Of a stretch of DNA of 14,190 nt, positions 13,696-14,190 are shown one piece after another. Made by a program: the position numbers and the translations under genes. Below the pieces are notes generated by a model. It was not told the DNA's origin. It saw only the letters and a program-made list of their open reading frames with translations, and made no database searches. Position 1 is the stretch's first letter, and each line of letters opens with the position of its first letter. The DNA is from Nannocystaceae bacterium (GTDB lineage: Bacteria; Myxococcota_A; Polyangia; Nannocystales; Nannocystaceae): assembly GCA_016763875.1 (NCBI GenBank), contig JAESSZ010001157.1, positions 1 to 14,190 of the forward strand. The letters run 5' to 3'.

Positions 13696-14190
13696 TCAAG
13701 ACTCCCGGTTTTTCTTCGTCCACGGCCTCAGACCGAGCAGCATTTCTGCTTTCTCAGAAAGTGGCTGGGCCGCGAGTTTCGGATCGGTGTACGCCTCAAG
13801 GTTCTTCCCCACGAGGGCGTAGACCTCTTCGCGGCTCCGACTGGCGTCCACCTCGACCACCTTGTTCTTGCTCTTGAAGAACTCCAACGTGGGCAGCGTC
13901 TTCGCCTTGAAGGTATCAAACCTCCGCTTCATGCTCTCGACGTTGTCGTCGCTGCGACCCGAGTATTTGGCGCGGCCCAAGATGCGTTTCTCGAGCACCT
14001 CGTACGGGCATTCGAAGTAGAGCATCGTAGGGAGTTCGGACTCGCGCCCGAAGATCTCGTACCACCCCTCCATGTTGTCGAGGGAACGCGGAAAACCGTC
14101 GAGCAAGAAATTGATCTTGCCCGTACTTCGCGTCGCCGCCTCCATGGCGTTTTTTAGCAACGAGACTGTGATCTCGTTGGGCACGAGCGC
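13696..14190 (-). CDS. UMP/CMP kinase of the eukaryotic type, 5' end cut by the window
   Basis: The frame stays open to the right edge, so 164 C-terminal residues are visible and the P-loop is outside. The first visible residues, ALVPNEITVSLLKNAM, match the region before the LID in UMP/CMP kinases, so the GTG at 14184 is an internal valine and not a start. DGFPR (visible residues 31-35) followed by SLDNMEGW matches the DGFPRxxDNxxGW signature of eukaryotic UMP-CMP kinases. RAKYSGRSDDN (73-83) is the LID segment with its arginine and SDD, followed by MKRRFDTF (87-94) and VVEVDASRSREEVY near the C-terminus. These enzymes phosphorylate UMP and CMP with ATP. AK1-type adenylate kinase is an alternative, but the DN-GW and GRSDDN residues favour UMP/CMP. 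A tail of about 33 residues follows the usual end. Confidence 0.88.
   Translation of the reverse strand, partial: ALVPNEITVSLLKNAMEAATRSTGKINFLLDGFPRSLDNMEGWYEIFGRESELPTMLYFECPYEVLEKRILGRAKYSGRSDDNVESMKRRFDTFKAKTLPTLEFFKSKNKVVEVDASRSREEVYALVGKNLEAYTDPKLAAQPLSEKAEMLLGLRPWTKKNRES

Noticed and set aside
14182..14184. GTG at 14184 as the true start of the nucleotide kinase
   Set aside because: The frame stays open to the right edge and the residues before it match the internal VPNEITVSLL region of UMP/CMP kinases; a start here would lack the P-loop.
1..14190. Mobile element, prophage, CRISPR or defence island
   Set aside because: No transposase, integrase, terminal repeats, direct-repeat array or recognised defence gene was found by eye; the MoxR ATPase beside a DUF58 protein is the common housekeeping-type module and not a known defence arrangement.

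Overview
The window is a high-GC bacterial chromosomal segment with dense, tightly packed genes. No rRNA, tRNA, CRISPR array, transposase or phage gene was seen by eye. Gene content (a MoxR/DUF58/SpoIIM/RDD membrane operon, a DUF4287-SRPBCC protein and a eukaryote-type UMP/CMP kinase) and GC-rich codon use fit a free-living, high-GC Gram-negative such as a Myxococcota-like or other delta-type lineage. That placement is an inference; no marker gene here settles it.

Layout. (1) Positions 3-467 hold the 3' end of an unrecognised plus-strand gene. (2) Positions 7865 down to 507 on the minus strand hold a seven-gene run: an RDD membrane protein, a SpoIIM/DUF95 membrane protein, a polytopic membrane protein, a DUF4129-like/DUF4350-like fusion, a MoxR AAA+ ATPase, a DUF58 protein with a vWA-like core, and a second, small RDD protein 63 bp downstream. 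Four of the junctions are 4-base start/stop overlaps (ATGA or GTGA), so the run is very likely one translationally coupled operon. Its probable job is an AAA+-driven membrane or envelope maturation machine: MoxR acts with the DUF58 protein, while SpoIIM, RDD and the DUF4129/DUF4350 protein form the membrane part. The substrate is unknown. (3) Positions 7866-8115 are a divergent intergenic region with two clear inverted repeats. (4) Positions 8116-9807 encode a BBE-type FAD oxidoreductase with both residues expected for bicovalent flavin attachment. It converges on (5) a minus-strand pair, a SnoaL-like protein followed by a short-chain dehydrogenase (11130 down to 9815), which is divergent from (6) a LysR-type regulator (11288-12169). 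Sections 4-6 look like a small redox/catabolic or detoxification cluster, with the LysR protein a likely regulator of the SnoaL-SDR pair. (7) A GNAT acetyltransferase (12233-12802) converges on a DUF4287-SRPBCC protein (13509 down to 12823), with a hairpin between them. (8) The right edge carries the C-terminal two thirds or more of a eukaryote-type UMP/CMP kinase on the minus strand, cut by the window end.

The most unusual items are the DUF4129-DUF4350 fusion with a cysteine-rich N-terminal extracytoplasmic segment, the two RDD genes bracketing the MoxR operon, the bicovalent flavoenzyme without an obvious secretion signal, and the eukaryote-type nucleotide kinase. No clearly new system of many genes is evident; the MoxR operon is a variant of a known but functionally poorly understood module.
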